Below, piece after piece: positions 7,508 to 15,930 of a DNA stretch of 53,363 nucleotides (its first letter is position 1; the number at the start of each line of letters is the position of its first letter). The position numbers were made by a program, and so were the translations under genes. This DNA is from DATLGB01 sp038232275. GTDB lineage: Bacteria; Actinomycetota; Thermoleophilia; Solirubrobacterales; Solirubrobacteraceae. The notes beneath the pieces were generated by a model. That model worked only from the letters and a program-made list of their open reading frames with translations. It was not told the DNA's origin and did not search any database. The stretch is taken from contig JBBSIC010000019.1 in NCBI GenBank assembly GCA_038232275.1, forward strand, positions 1 to 53,363, read 5' to 3'.

Positions 7508-8211
7508 CCGCGCGTTTCGGCGCGCGGGCGCTGCTCGCGGGGCTGGCGATCGCGCTGGTGGCCGTCCCGTTCGGCCTGCTGGCGCTCTTCGTCGAGGACC
7601 GCTGGCCGCCGCTGCTGGGGATCGACCGCGGAGGCCGGGACGGCCTGCATCGCTACGCCCTGCACCACGACGGGTTCGTGGGCGCGATGAAGGCCCTGAG
7701 CACGATCGGCTCGGCGAACGTCTACGCCCCGGTCCTGCTGGCGGTCTGTGCCTGGCTGCTGTGGCGCCGGCTGCCGCGGCTGGCCGTCTTCGTGGTCGTC
7801 ACCGCCGGCCTGAGCCCGCTGCTCAACGGGCTGGTGAAGGGCGCGGTGCACCGGGCCCGCCCCGTCGTGGTGGACCCGGTGGCGCACGCGCCGGGCCTGA
7901 GCTTCCCGAGCGGCCACGCGCAGTCGGCGGTCGTCGTCTACGGGATCCTCGTGCTGGTGTTCCTGCCGGCCCTGCGCGGCTGGGCGCGCCCGGCCGCCGT
8001 CGCCGCGGCGTCGGCGCTGGTCGTGGCGATCGGGTTCTCCCGCGTGGCGCTCGGGGTGCACTTCGTCTCCGACGTGCTCGCGGGCTACGTCCTGGGCGCC
8101 GCCTGGGTGGCGGCGACGACCGCCGCCTTCAGCGCGTGGCGGCGCGACCGGGGCGAGCCGCCCGTCGAGCCGTCCGAGGGTCTCGCGCCAGAGTCGGCCG
8201 GCGCCCTGTGA
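7504..8211 (+). CDS. PAP2 superfamily membrane phosphatase
   Basis: A 235-aa integral membrane phosphatase of the lipid-phosphate phosphatase type. The three-part active site is complete: KGAVHRARP (KX6RP), FPSGHAQS (PSGH) and SRVALGVHFVSDV (SRX5HX3D). Likely substrates are lipid phosphates such as phosphatidate or polyprenyl pyrophosphate. The GTG start at 7504 overlaps the MMPL stop by 4 nt, and its own TGA overlaps the P450 start in the same way, so the three genes form a tightly coupled operon. Confidence 0.93.
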   Translation: MTARFGARALLAGLAIALVAVPFGLLALFVEDRWPPLLGIDRGGRDGLHRYALHHDGFVGAMKALSTIGSANVYAPVLLAVCAWLLWRRLPRLAVFVVVTAGLSPLLNGLVKGAVHRARPVVVDPVAHAPGLSFPSGHAQSAVVVYGILVLVFLPALRGWARPAAVAAASALVVAIGFSRVALGVHFVSDVLAGYVLGAAWVAATTAAFSAWRRDRGEPPVEPSEGLAPESAGAL

Positions 8212-9251
8212 CCGCGCGCGTCGTCTGGTCGGACGCCTACGGCGGCTGGCTCGTGCAGACCCGCGCGCTGGCGCTGGCCGTCATGCGCGACGCCGCCGGG
8301 TTCACCGTCGACGACCCCCGCTTCTCGACGGCGCGGGTGGTCGGGCCGAGCATGCTCTCGACCGAGGGCGCCGCCCACGATCGCCACCGCGCGCCGTTCG
8401 CCGCGCCCTTCCGGCTGCGGGCGATCCGGGGCGATCTGAGGCCGATCGTCGCGGGCGAGGCCGGCCGGCTGGTGGACGCGTTCGCCGGTGCCGGCGCGGC
8501 GGAGTTGCGCACGCAGTTCGCCGGCCCGCTCGCCGCCGCGGTGATGGCGCACATCCTCCAGATCGCCGACACCCCCACCGCCGACGTGCTGCGCTGGTAC
8601 GCCGCGATCGTGCGCGCGACCACGGACGCCTCCGAGGGACGCCCGCCGGACCCGGCCGGCACCGCCGCCTTCGCCGAGCTGGTCGCCGCGATCGGCCCCG
8701 CGCTGGCGGCGGCGGGCGACCTCGGGCGCGACGAGATCGTCTCCAACGCCGCCGTGCTGCTCTTCGGGGGCATCGAGACGACCGAGGGGATGATCTGCAA
8801 CGCGGTCTGGCACCTGCTCACGCATCCGGACGCGCTCGCTCGCGTCCGCGCGGACCCGGGGCTGCTGGCCGCCGCGCTCGAGGAGTCGCTGCGCCTCGAG
8901 CCGGCGGCCGCCGTCATCGACCGCTACGCGACCGCCGACACGGAGCTGGGCGGGATCGCCGTCGCCCGCGGCGACAAGGTCGCGGTCTCGATCGCCGCGG
9001 CCAACCGCGACCCAGCGGTCTTCGCCGATCCCGGCCGCTTCGACCTCGACCGCCCCAACCGCGCGCGCCACATCACCTTCGCCGCCGGTCCGCACGTGTG
9101 CCTCGGCATGCACCTGGCGCGGCTGGAGGCGCATACCGCGCTGCGCGTGCTGCTGGAGCGTCTGCCCGGGCTCGCGCTGGCGCAGCCGACCGCGCCGGAG
9201 GGCCTGGTCTTTCGCAAGCCGCCGGTCTTGCGGGTGCGCTGGACGGGGTAG
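8208..9251 (+). CDS. Cytochrome P450
   Basis: A 347-aa soluble haem monooxygenase, short for the family (usually ~400 aa) because the N-terminus before the B helix is reduced. Key motifs are present: I-helix LLFGGIETTEG, K-helix EESLRLEP (ExxR), and the haem-binding loop FAAGPHVCLGMHLARLE with the Cys thiolate ligand. No ferredoxin or reductase gene is adjacent. The substrate cannot be told; the operon with lipid transport and phosphatase genes and the following acyl-CoA dehydrogenase suggest a lipid. Start GTG 8208 overlaps the PAP2 stop. Confidence 0.93.
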   Translation: MTARVVWSDAYGGWLVQTRALALAVMRDAAGFTVDDPRFSTARVVGPSMLSTEGAAHDRHRAPFAAPFRLRAIRGDLRPIVAGEAGRLVDAFAGAGAAELRTQFAGPLAAAVMAHILQIADTPTADVLRWYAAIVRATTDASEGRPPDPAGTAAFAELVAAIGPALAAAGDLGRDEIVSNAAVLLFGGIETTEGMICNAVWHLLTHPDALARVRADPGLLAAALEESLRLEPAAAVIDRYATADTELGGIAVARGDKVAVSIAAANRDPAVFADPGRFDLDRPNRARHITFAAGPHVCLGMHLARLEAHTALRVLLERLPGLALAQPTAPEGLVFRKPPVLRVRWTG

Positions 9252-9254
9252 CGT
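9249..9254 (+). promoter_or_regulatory. Leaderless -10 box for the acyl-CoA dehydrogenase gene
   Basis: TAGCGT, 8 nt before the ATG at 9263. Its first three bases are also the stop codon of the P450 gene. Confidence 0.4.
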
Positions 9255-9262
9255 GAGCCCGT

Positions 9263-11185
9263 ATGGCGTCGAATCCCACGTATGAAGAGTCCAAGCAGGT
9301 CGCAGAGGCGAGCCGGGAGGCCGAGTGGAAGCAGCCCAGCTTCGGCAAGGGGCTCTTCCTCGGCAGCTTCGACCTCGACCTGATCCATCCGCAGCCGCTG
9401 CCCGATCCCGCTCAGGCCGCCAAGGGCGAGGAGTTCCTCGGGCGGCTGCGCGCGTTTTTGACCGAGCACGTCGATCCGCAGGAGATCGAGCAGGCCGCCA
9501 AGATCCCCGAGCGCGTGATCGACGGCCTCAAGAGCCTCGGCGCGCTCGGCATGAAGATCCCCGAGTCCTACGGCGGCCTGGGGATGACGCAGGTCCACTA
9601 CAACAAGGCGCTCTCGATGGTCGGCACGTGGCACGCGTCGCTGGCGACGCTGCTCAGCGCCCACCAGTCGATCGGCCTCCCCGAGCCGCTGAAGAGCTTC
9701 GGCTCGGAGGAGCAAAAGCGCGAGTGGCTTCCGAAGGTCGCCACCGACCACATCTCGGCCTTCCTGCTCACCGAGCCCGACGTCGGCTCGGACCCCGCCC
9801 GCATGAGCGCGTCCGCGGTCCCGACCGCGGACGGCGCGGGCTACACGATCAACGGCGTGAAGCTGTGGGCCACCAACGGCGTGATCGCCGACGTGGTCGT
9901 CGTGATGGCCGTCGTGCCGAAATCCGAGGGGCACAAGGGCGGCATCACCGCGTTCATCTGCCCCTGCGACACCCCGGGCATCACCGTCGAGCATCGCAAC
10001 GAGTTCATGGGGCTGCGCGGCATCGAGAACTCCGTGACGCGCTTCGAGGACGTCTACATCCCCGCCGCGAACGTGATCTCGGGCGAGGGCAGGGGCCTGC
10101 GCATCGCGCTGTCCACGCTCAACGTCGGTCGCCTGTCGCTGCCGGCCATCTGCGTCGGTGCGTCGAAGTACTCCCTGCGCATCGCTCGCCAGTGGTCCAA
10201 CGAGCGCAAGCAGTGGGGCCAGGCGCTCGGCAAGCACGACCCCGTCGCCCAGAAGCTGGCCTTTTTGGCCGGCACCGCGTTCGGCCTGGAGGCCATGGTC
10301 GACGTCTCCAGCCGGCTCGCCGACGAGCAGCGGCGCGACTTTCGCATCGAGGCCGCGATCGCCAAGCTCTATGGCTCCGAGCTGGCCTGGCAGGCCGTCG
10401 ACACGATGGTCCAGCTGCGCGGCGGGCGCGGCTACGAGACCGCGAAGTCCCTCGCCGCCCGCGGCGAGAAGGCCGTCCCGGCCGAGCAGATGCTGCGCGA
10501 CATGCGCATCAACCGGACCTTCGAGGGCTCCACCGAGATCATGCACCTGATGATCGCCCGCGAGGCGGTCGACCGGCACCTGGAGATCGCCGGCGACATC
10601 CTGCTCGGCGACGCGGGCCTGGCCGAGAAGGCCAAGCTGGGCGCCAAGGCCGGCGTCTTCTACGCGAAGTGGTTCCCGCAGCTGGCTGTCGGCAAGGGCC
10701 AGCGGCCCTCCTCCTACGACGAGTTCGGGCCGATCGGCAGGCACCTGCGCTTCGCGGAGCGCAACTCGCGCAAGCTGGCGCGCTCGACGTTCTACGCGAT
10801 GGGGCGCTACCAGGCCAAGCTCGAGCACAAGGGCGAGTTGCTGGGCCGGATCGTCGACATCGGCGCCGAGCTCTACGCGATCGCCTGTGCGTGCGTCTAC
10901 GCGGACACGATCGCCCGCGAGGACCCGGCTCGTTCAGACCAGGCCTACGAGCTCGCCGACCTGTTCTGCCGCCAGGCCCGCCGCCGCGCGGACCGGCTGT
11001 TCTCAGACCTGTGGGCCAACGACGACGACGTCCAGTACGCCACCGCGCAGAAGATCCTGGCGGGCCGCTACGAGTGGTTCGAGTCCGACGTCCTGGACCC
11101 GGCGGGCGACGGGCCGATGATCCCGCCCCCGAACAGGCCGGCGCCGGGCGCGGAGCAGCTCGAGCAGGCCGGGGTCGAGGCGTAG
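9263..11185 (+). CDS. Acyl-CoA dehydrogenase (long form)
   Basis: A 640-aa FAD flavoprotein of fatty-acid beta-oxidation, forming the alpha-beta double bond of acyl-CoA. The core ACAD fold spans residues ~60-440: FLLTEPDVGSDPARM and TINGVKLWATNG (FAD/substrate loop), then GRGYETAK and INRTFEGSTEIMHLMIAREA, where the Glu of FEGSTEI is in the catalytic-base context of the VLCAD/ACAD9 group. The ~190-residue C-terminal extension is also typical of that long group. Electron-transfer flavoprotein genes are not nearby. Confidence 0.93.
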   Translation: MASNPTYEESKQVAEASREAEWKQPSFGKGLFLGSFDLDLIHPQPLPDPAQAAKGEEFLGRLRAFLTEHVDPQEIEQAAKIPERVIDGLKSLGALGMKIPESYGGLGMTQVHYNKALSMVGTWHASLATLLSAHQSIGLPEPLKSFGSEEQKREWLPKVATDHISAFLLTEPDVGSDPARMSASAVPTADGAGYTINGVKLWATNGVIADVVVVMAVVPKSEGHKGGITAFICPCDTPGITVEHRNEFMGLRGIENSVTRFEDVYIPAANVISGEGRGLRIALSTLNVGRLSLPAICVGASKYSLRIARQWSNERKQWGQALGKHDPVAQKLAFLAGTAFGLEAMVDVSSRLADEQRRDFRIEAAIAKLYGSELAWQAVDTMVQLRGGRGYETAKSLAARGEKAVPAEQMLRDMRINRTFEGSTEIMHLMIAREAVDRHLEIAGDILLGDAGLAEKAKLGAKAGVFYAKWFPQLAVGKGQRPSSYDEFGPIGRHLRFAERNSRKLARSTFYAMGRYQAKLEHKGELLGRIVDIGAELYAIACACVYADTIAREDPARSDQAYELADLFCRQARRRADRLFSDLWANDDDVQYATAQKILAGRYEWFESDVLDPAGDGPMIPPPNRPAPGAEQLEQAGVEA

Positions 11186-11239
11186 CCGCCTGCGCCCGGG
11201 CGACAGCTCAGGGAAACGGCCGCATGGTCTGCGAACGAC

Positions 11240-11279
11240 GGATAGCGGGGGACAGCGTCGGCGCTATCAGGCGCTATCC
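11240..11279. repeat. Inverted/direct repeat in the 3' gap
   Basis: GGATAGCG at 11240-11247 is the reverse complement of CGCTATCC at 11272-11279, and CGCTATC also occurs at 11262-11268. The first copy can pair with either later copy. It could be a weak terminator of the acyl-CoA dehydrogenase transcript or an operator; there is no T-run. Confidence 0.35.
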
Positions 11280-11353
11280 GAAATCGGCGAAGGCCTCCCA
11301 TCCGGCCGCGATTCCCGCCCTACCCAGCCAGGCTGTTCGCGTCCGCGATGAGA

Positions 11354-11605
11354 TCACCGCCGCCGCCACCCGCCGCGCGCCCGCGTCGCGCGGCGCTCCT
11401 GGCGTTCGAGCGAGTCGCCGATCAGCCAGAGCATCGGCGGCCACAGGCCGACGAAGAGGGCGCGCCGCTCGGCGTTGCCGCGCTCGTCCTGGTCGACGGT
11501 CTTGGCGCGGATCCACAGCGTGATGCACAGGCCGATGCTCCCCAGGGACGTCACGTGCAGCGGCCAGCCGCGCATCCCGCAGCGGTGGAGCAGTCGGCTG
11601 AGCAT
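11354..11605 (-). CDS. Small two-helix membrane protein
   Basis: An 83-aa hypothetical protein. Two hydrophobic segments are visible, PLHVTSLGSIGLCITLWI and ALFVGLWPPMLWLIGDSL, separated by a polar loop (DQDERGNAERR) and followed by a basic tail. The open frame extends far upstream but only as the shadow of the + strand gene. The ATG at 11605 is supported by a TAGCGT box 7 nt upstream (11613-11618). Function unknown. Confidence 0.65.
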   Translation of the reverse strand: MLSRLLHRCGMRGWPLHVTSLGSIGLCITLWIRAKTVDQDERGNAERRALFVGLWPPMLWLIGDSLERQERRATRARGGWRRR

Positions 11606-11612
11606 GATGCGC

Positions 11613-11618
11613 ACGCTA
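11613..11618 (-). promoter_or_regulatory. Leaderless -10 box for the small membrane protein
   Basis: TAGCGT on the minus strand, 7 nt from the ATG at 11605. Confidence 0.4.
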
Positions 11619-11638
11619 CCCGGGGTAGGCAACCGGCC

Positions 11639-12349
11639 ATGCCCCGACGCCCCTCGGCCTGGCGCCGCCTGACCACCGCCACGCGCTGGCCGGTCGGTGT
11701 GGTCTTCACCTCGTGGCGTTACATGTGGCGCACGACGCCGATGCACCGCAGCGAGGAGACCGGCGCCCTGGACTCCGACGCGCCGCCGGCGCTGCCCGGA
11801 GGGGTCTCGCACGACGAGATCCAGCACGCCGCGGACGGCGCCGGCCCGCTCTTTCATCGCCGCTACCGGACGCGGATCCGCGCGACGGACATGACGCCGA
11901 CCGAGCTGGTCGAGCGCGTCAGCGCCGACCTCGACCGGCCCGCGCCGTCGGAGTTCGCGACCTTCCAGAAGGTCCTCGGCGAGCAGGACGTGATGCGCGC
12001 CGGCGACGAGTACGTCGTCCGCATGGCCGCGCCGTGGGACGGGCCGGTGCGGGTGATCGACAAGCAGCCCGACTCCTTCCGGCTCGCGACGCTGCGCGAC
12101 CACCTGGAGGCCGGGCAGATCGAGTTCCGCGCGCGCGAGGAGGACGACCTGCTGGTGTTCGAGATCGAGTCGTGGGCGCGCAGCAGCACGTGGGCGGTGC
12201 ACGTCCTCTACGACAAGGTGCGCATGGCCAAGGAGACGCAGCTGCACATGTGGACCTCGACGCTCGAGGGGGTCGTACGCGTATCCGGCGGCCGGATGAC
12301 CCGCGGCGTTGACATTCACACGCGGCGCGTCGAGATCGACGATGAATGA
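11639..12349 (+). CDS. DUF1990-like / SRPBCC-like protein
   Basis: A 236-aa protein without signal or helices after a basic N-terminus. The central stretch (EYVVRMAAPWDGPVRVIDK, then LLVFEIESWARSSTWAVHVL) has the beta-rich pattern of the DUF1990/START-like group. It overlaps the next gene by 8 nt, and that gene is a clearer DUF1990 member, so the pair may form a heteromer or tandem. The upstream TAGGCA hexamer 7 nt before the ATG is only a near match to the -10 signature seen elsewhere. Confidence 0.6.
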   Translation: MPRRPSAWRRLTTATRWPVGVVFTSWRYMWRTTPMHRSEETGALDSDAPPALPGGVSHDEIQHAADGAGPLFHRRYRTRIRATDMTPTELVERVSADLDRPAPSEFATFQKVLGEQDVMRAGDEYVVRMAAPWDGPVRVIDKQPDSFRLATLRDHLEAGQIEFRAREEDDLLVFEIESWARSSTWAVHVLYDKVRMAKETQLHMWTSTLEGVVRVSGGRMTRGVDIHTRRVEIDDE

Positions 12350-12971
12350 GCAGCGACGGCTCGCACGGCTGCACGACCTGCCGGTCAACTACGACCTGGA
12401 TGGACCGCACCCGACCGAGGACGGGTGGCGCGTCGACGACTACTGCCAGCCCCTGCCCGCCGAGGCGCCGGGGGAGCCCGTCGAGGGCGGGCCGTTTCTC
12501 CTCGCCCGCGCGCTGCTGCGCGACTACAAGGTCGCCGACCCGAGGCTCGTGCGCGTGACCTACGATCCCGCGGCGCCCCTCGAGCACCGCGACATGCTGC
12601 TCGAGCTGCGCTTCCACCGCCTCTTCGGGCTCTACGTCGGTTGCCGCGTCGGCACCGTCACCGACGAGGTGCGCACCCAGGACGGCCGTCCCGTCCGCAT
12701 CTGGGGCTGGCCGTACATGACGCTCGAGGGCCATATCGAGCAGGGTCGGATGGACTGGGAGGTGTTGAAGTGGCTGGACACCGGCGAGGTCCAGTTCCGC
12801 ATCCACTCCCTCTCGCGCAACTCCGGGACCCGCAACCTCTTGGTCAACCTCGGCTTCCGGCTCTTCGGCCAGCGCGAGCGCGAGCGCTACCTCGCCGGCG
12901 CGTGCCGGCGCATGGCCGGCCTGACGGCGAAGGCGCTCCGCGGCGAGCACCCGGCCGCGCAGGGGCGCTGA
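12342..12971 (+). CDS. DUF1990 family protein
   Basis: A 209-aa protein matching the DUF1990 pattern: FGLYVGCRVGTVTDE, WGWPYMTLEGHIEQG (the family's GY.LPGH-like segment) and a C-terminal GQRERERYLAGACRRM. Function is unknown; relatives are often near lipid or stress genes. I start at ATG 12342, which overlaps the upstream stop, rather than the in-frame start at 12309 inside the neighbour, because the shorter N-terminus (MNEQRRLARLHDLPVNYD) looks complete. Confidence 0.75.
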   Translation: MNEQRRLARLHDLPVNYDLDGPHPTEDGWRVDDYCQPLPAEAPGEPVEGGPFLLARALLRDYKVADPRLVRVTYDPAAPLEHRDMLLELRFHRLFGLYVGCRVGTVTDEVRTQDGRPVRIWGWPYMTLEGHIEQGRMDWEVLKWLDTGEVQFRIHSLSRNSGTRNLLVNLGFRLFGQRERERYLAGACRRMAGLTAKALRGEHPAAQGR

Positions 12972-12980
12972 GGACGGGAC

Positions 12981-14015
12981 TCAGCGCCGCGCCACCATGC
13001 GCACGAAGACCGGGGCGAGCAGCACCATCACGAGCAGGCGCACGGACTGCACGGCGAGGATGAAGGTCGTGTTCGCGCCGGCGCCGAAGGCGACCGCCAC
13101 GACGGCGTACAGCCCGCCCGGAGTCGTGGCGAGGTAGGCGTCGAGCAGCGAGACCGGCGCCATCGCCTGAAGCAGGGCCGCGAGCCCGAAGCAGATGGCC
13201 ATCAGCGCGGCGATGCACGCGAGCACCGGCACCAGCAGGCGCCCGACCTCGCGCACGGTCTCGACGGTGAACTTCAGCCCGACCTGCAGGCCGATCAGGA
13301 TGAAGGCCGCCTCCTGGAGCAGATCGGGGACCGCGAAGGAGCCGAGCGGCCTGGCCAGCGCGAGCGCGCCGGCGACCGCCAGCGGACCGAGCAGCGTCCC
13401 GGCGGGCAGGCGGACCGCTCGGCCGAGCAGGGCACCGACGGGCGCGACCGCCAGCGTGATCAGCCAGTCCTTGACGTCGCCCAGCAACGGCGGGTCCGAC
13501 GCCGCGCCGGCCACGCCGTGGTGGGCGGGGAAGAACAGGGCGGCGAGGAGCGGCGTGGCGAGCACGACGAGCAGCACCCGCGCGTACTGCATGAACGCGA
13601 CGAGGCGGTCGTCGGCGCCGAGCTCGTCCGCCATCGCCACGATGCCCGACGCGCCCCCGGCCACCATGCCCAGCGTCGCGGTCGCCGGATCGACGTGGGT
13701 GAGGCGCGCCAGCGCGAGGCCGACCCCGAGGCAGACCGCCAGCGTCCCGGCCGACACCAGGGCGACGGGCAGCCAAGAGTCCGCGACCGCCTGCAGCGAG
13801 GACGTCGTCAGGTAGGCGCCGAGCACGACGCCGAGCACGGCCTGGGCGGCAAGGAAGACCGGCCGCCGCAGGTCGAGGCGGCCCGGCCACACGAGCGCCA
13901 CGACGAGCCCGGCGAGCAGGGCCGCGAACAGGTAGGGCGACGGCACGGCGGCCAGGCCGAAGAGCCACCCGGCGCCCACGGTGACGGCGCCGAGGGCGCT
14001 CCAGCGGACGATCAC
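12981..14015 (-). CDS. AbrB-type membrane protein (PF05145 duplication family)
   Basis: A 344-aa polytopic membrane protein. The internal duplication of the AbrB/putative ammonia monooxygenase family is visible: GMVAGGASGIVAMADELGAD in the first half and TTPGGLYAVVAVAFGAGANT in the second, each following a helix bundle. Despite the historical name, members look like transporters or permeases. The start is GTG 14015, supported by TAGCCT at 14023-14028 seven nt upstream. It is divergent from marR, which may control it. Confidence 0.88.
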   Translation of the reverse strand: MIVRWSALGAVTVGAGWLFGLAAVPSPYLFAALLAGLVVALVWPGRLDLRRPVFLAAQAVLGVVLGAYLTTSSLQAVADSWLPVALVSAGTLAVCLGVGLALARLTHVDPATATLGMVAGGASGIVAMADELGADDRLVAFMQYARVLLVVLATPLLAALFFPAHHGVAGAASDPPLLGDVKDWLITLAVAPVGALLGRAVRLPAGTLLGPLAVAGALALARPLGSFAVPDLLQEAAFILIGLQVGLKFTVETVREVGRLLVPVLACIAALMAICFGLAALLQAMAPVSLLDAYLATTPGGLYAVVAVAFGAGANTTFILAVQSVRLLVMVLLAPVFVRMVARR

Positions 14016-14022
14016 CCGGTCG

Positions 14023-14028
14023 AGGCTA
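14023..14028 (-). promoter_or_regulatory. Leaderless -10 box for the AbrB-type gene
   Basis: TAGCCT on the minus strand, 7 nt from the GTG at 14015. This decides the start over the in-frame upstream ATG at 14087, which would lie beyond the marR promoter. Confidence 0.5.
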
Positions 14029-14065
14029 GATGGGGCGCGGGCGGCCGGGCGGAGGCGGTGGTTTG

Positions 14066-14074
14066 TTAGACTAA
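14066..14074 (+). promoter_or_regulatory. marR promoter/operator: TTAG-A-CTAA palindrome
   Basis: TTAGACTAA is a perfect 9-bp inverted repeat and also contains a -10 box (TAGACT, 14067-14072) 8 nt before the marR ATG. AT-rich inverted repeats of this kind are common MarR sites. Binding here would block its own transcription. No Shine-Dalgarno is present. Confidence 0.55.
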
Positions 14075-14080
14075 TTACCC

Positions 14081-14521
14081 ATGGCAACCAGGTCGGCCGA
14101 TGTCTCCGCCCTCGCCGGGCACCTGCGGATCGCCGTCGCGCGCACCGCGCGGCGCCTGCGCCAGGAGGCCGGCGGCGGGCTCAGCGCCACGATGACCGCG
14201 GCACTGGCGACCGTGGACAAGCACGGTCCGCTGACGCCGAGCGAGCTGGCGACGCGCGAGCGCATCCAGCGCCCGACCGCCACCAGGCTGATCGGGCGCC
14301 TGGAGTCCGACGGGCTGATCGTCCGGACCCAGGACCCCGCCGACGGCCGCTCCTTTTTGATCACCACGAGCGGGGCGGGACGCGCGCTGCTGCGCGACAA
14401 CCGCACGCGCAAGGACGCCTACCTGGCCCACCGGCTGCGCGCGCTGACCCCCGCGGACCGCGAGACGCTCGAGCGCGCGGCCGTCCTGCTGGAGCGCCTG
14501 CTCGAGGCCCCTGCGGCTTGA
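14081..14521 (+). CDS. MarR family transcriptional regulator
   Basis: A 146-aa winged-helix repressor. Residues ~45-110 hold the wHTH: LTPSELATRERIQRPTATRL, IGRLESDGLIVRTQDPADGR (recognition helix and beta-wing). Length is standard. It is followed with a 4-nt overlap by an MFS exporter, the usual marR-efflux pair in which the regulator responds to a compound exported by the pump. It is divergent from the AbrB-type gene. Confidence 0.93.
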   Translation: MATRSADVSALAGHLRIAVARTARRLRQEAGGGLSATMTAALATVDKHGPLTPSELATRERIQRPTATRLIGRLESDGLIVRTQDPADGRSFLITTSGAGRALLRDNRTRKDAYLAHRLRALTPADRETLERAAVLLERLLEAPAA

Positions 14522-15930
14522 GTCTCGCACTGGGCCGCGCGCTCTCCTCGCTCACCGTCGCCAACTACCGGCGCTACTTCGCCGGTCAGGTCATCTCGAT
14601 CACGGGCAACTGGATGCAGACCGTGGCCGAGATGTGGCTCGTCGTCAAGCTCACCGGCTCGGGTGTGTCCGTCGGCCTGACCGCCGGCCTGCAGTTCCTG
14701 CCGATCCTGCTGTTCGGCGCCATGGGCGGCGTGCTCGCGGACCGGCGCGACAAGCGGCGCCTGCTGATGGTCACCCAGGGGCTGATGGCGATCCCGGCGC
14801 TCACGCTGTGGGCGCTGACGGCCAGCGGCAGCGTCGAGATCTGGATGGTCTACGGGCTCGTGCTCGTCCGCGGGATGGTGACCGCGATCGACAACCCGGC
14901 GCGCCAGGCCTTCGTGACCGAGATCGTCGGCCCCGAGCGCGTCGTCAACGCCGTGTCGCTCAACAGCGTGATCGTGCACACGGCGCGCATCGTCGGGCCG
15001 GCGGGCGCGGGCGTCGTGATCGCGCTCTTCGGCGTCGGGCCGTGCTTTTTCGTCAACGCGCTGTCCTTCGGCGCGATGCTCGTCGCGCTGCGCGGGATGA
15101 ACCCGGCGCTGCTGCAGACGCCGCGCCGGGCGCTGCGCGCCCGCGGCCAGATCCGCGACGCCGTGCGCGAGGTCCTGCGCCGGCCCGAGCTGCGCATCCC
15201 GCTCGGGATGATGGTCGTGGTCGGGACCCTGTCGTTCAACTTCCAGGTGCTGCTGCCGCTGTTCGCCGCCTTCACGTGGCACGGGACCGCCGCCGGCTAC
15301 GCGCTGCTCACGAGCGCCATGGGCATGGGCTCGGTGGGCGGCGCGCTCGTCGCGAGCGCGCGCGGGCGCGTCAGCCCGGCGCTGCTGGTGGGGGCCGCGG
15401 CGCTCTTCGGCGTCTCCGAGCTCGCCGCCGCCGCGGCGCCGACGCTGCTGGTCCAGGCCGCCACGCTCGTCCCGCTCGGGGCGGCCAGCGTCACCTTCGC
15501 CGCCGGCGTCAACTCGTCGCTGCAGCTCGGCGCGCCCGAGGCGCTGCGGGGCCGCGTGATGGCCCTGTACTCGGTGGTCTTCCTCGGGTCGACGCCGATC
15601 GGCGCGCCGCTCGTCGGCTGGCTCGCCGAGGCGTGGGGCCCGCGGGCCGGCCTCGTGCTCGGCGGCGCTGCGGCGCTGCTCGCCGCGCTTGCCGCCCAGC
15701 TGGCTCACAGGCACGCTTTAGCTTCGGCTGACCCCGGAAGTCCTACCTTGCAGACTGGATGGGGCTCTGGACCGACAACGACAAGCGCGACGGGAGCTAC
15801 GAATGGCTCCACGTCCCCGCACGCCCCGCCCCGCCGCCGCCCGCTGCACCGCCTCCGCAGCCGCCTCGACGGCGCACCAAGCGCCTCGTCGCCCTCGTCG
15901 CCGCGGCCGTCGTCCTCCTCGCGGCGCTGA
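14518..15930 (+). CDS. MFS transporter (enterobactin-exporter-like)
   Basis: A 12-helix major facilitator, about 400 residues of true MFS sequence. The start is TTG 14518 (LSLALGRALSSLTVANYRRY), overlapping the marR stop. Family features include ITGNWMQTVAEMWLV, GGVLADRRDKRRLL (loop 2-3 motif) and DNPARQAFVTEIVGPERVVN. The homologous part ends near ALAAQLAHRHA (~15718). The frame then stays open for ~70 Ser/Pro/Arg-rich codons to 15930, overlapping the HtrA gene by 172 nt. The natural stop may have been lost, so the real end is uncertain. Confidence 0.85.
   Translation: MSLALGRALSSLTVANYRRYFAGQVISITGNWMQTVAEMWLVVKLTGSGVSVGLTAGLQFLPILLFGAMGGVLADRRDKRRLLMVTQGLMAIPALTLWALTASGSVEIWMVYGLVLVRGMVTAIDNPARQAFVTEIVGPERVVNAVSLNSVIVHTARIVGPAGAGVVIALFGVGPCFFVNALSFGAMLVALRGMNPALLQTPRRALRARGQIRDAVREVLRRPELRIPLGMMVVVGTLSFNFQVLLPLFAAFTWHGTAAGYALLTSAMGMGSVGGALVASARGRVSPALLVGAAALFGVSELAAAAAPTLLVQAATLVPLGAASVTFAAGVNSSLQLGAPEALRGRVMALYSVVFLGSTPIGAPLVGWLAEAWGPRAGLVLGGAAALLAALAAQLAHRHALASADPGSPTLQTGWGSGPTTTSATGATNGSTSPHAPPRRRPLHRLRSRLDGAPSASSPSSPRPSSSSRR
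15744..15749 (+). promoter_or_regulatory. Leaderless -10 box for the HtrA gene
   Basis: TACCTT, 9 nt upstream of the ATG at 15759, inside the extended MFS reading frame. Confidence 0.4.
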
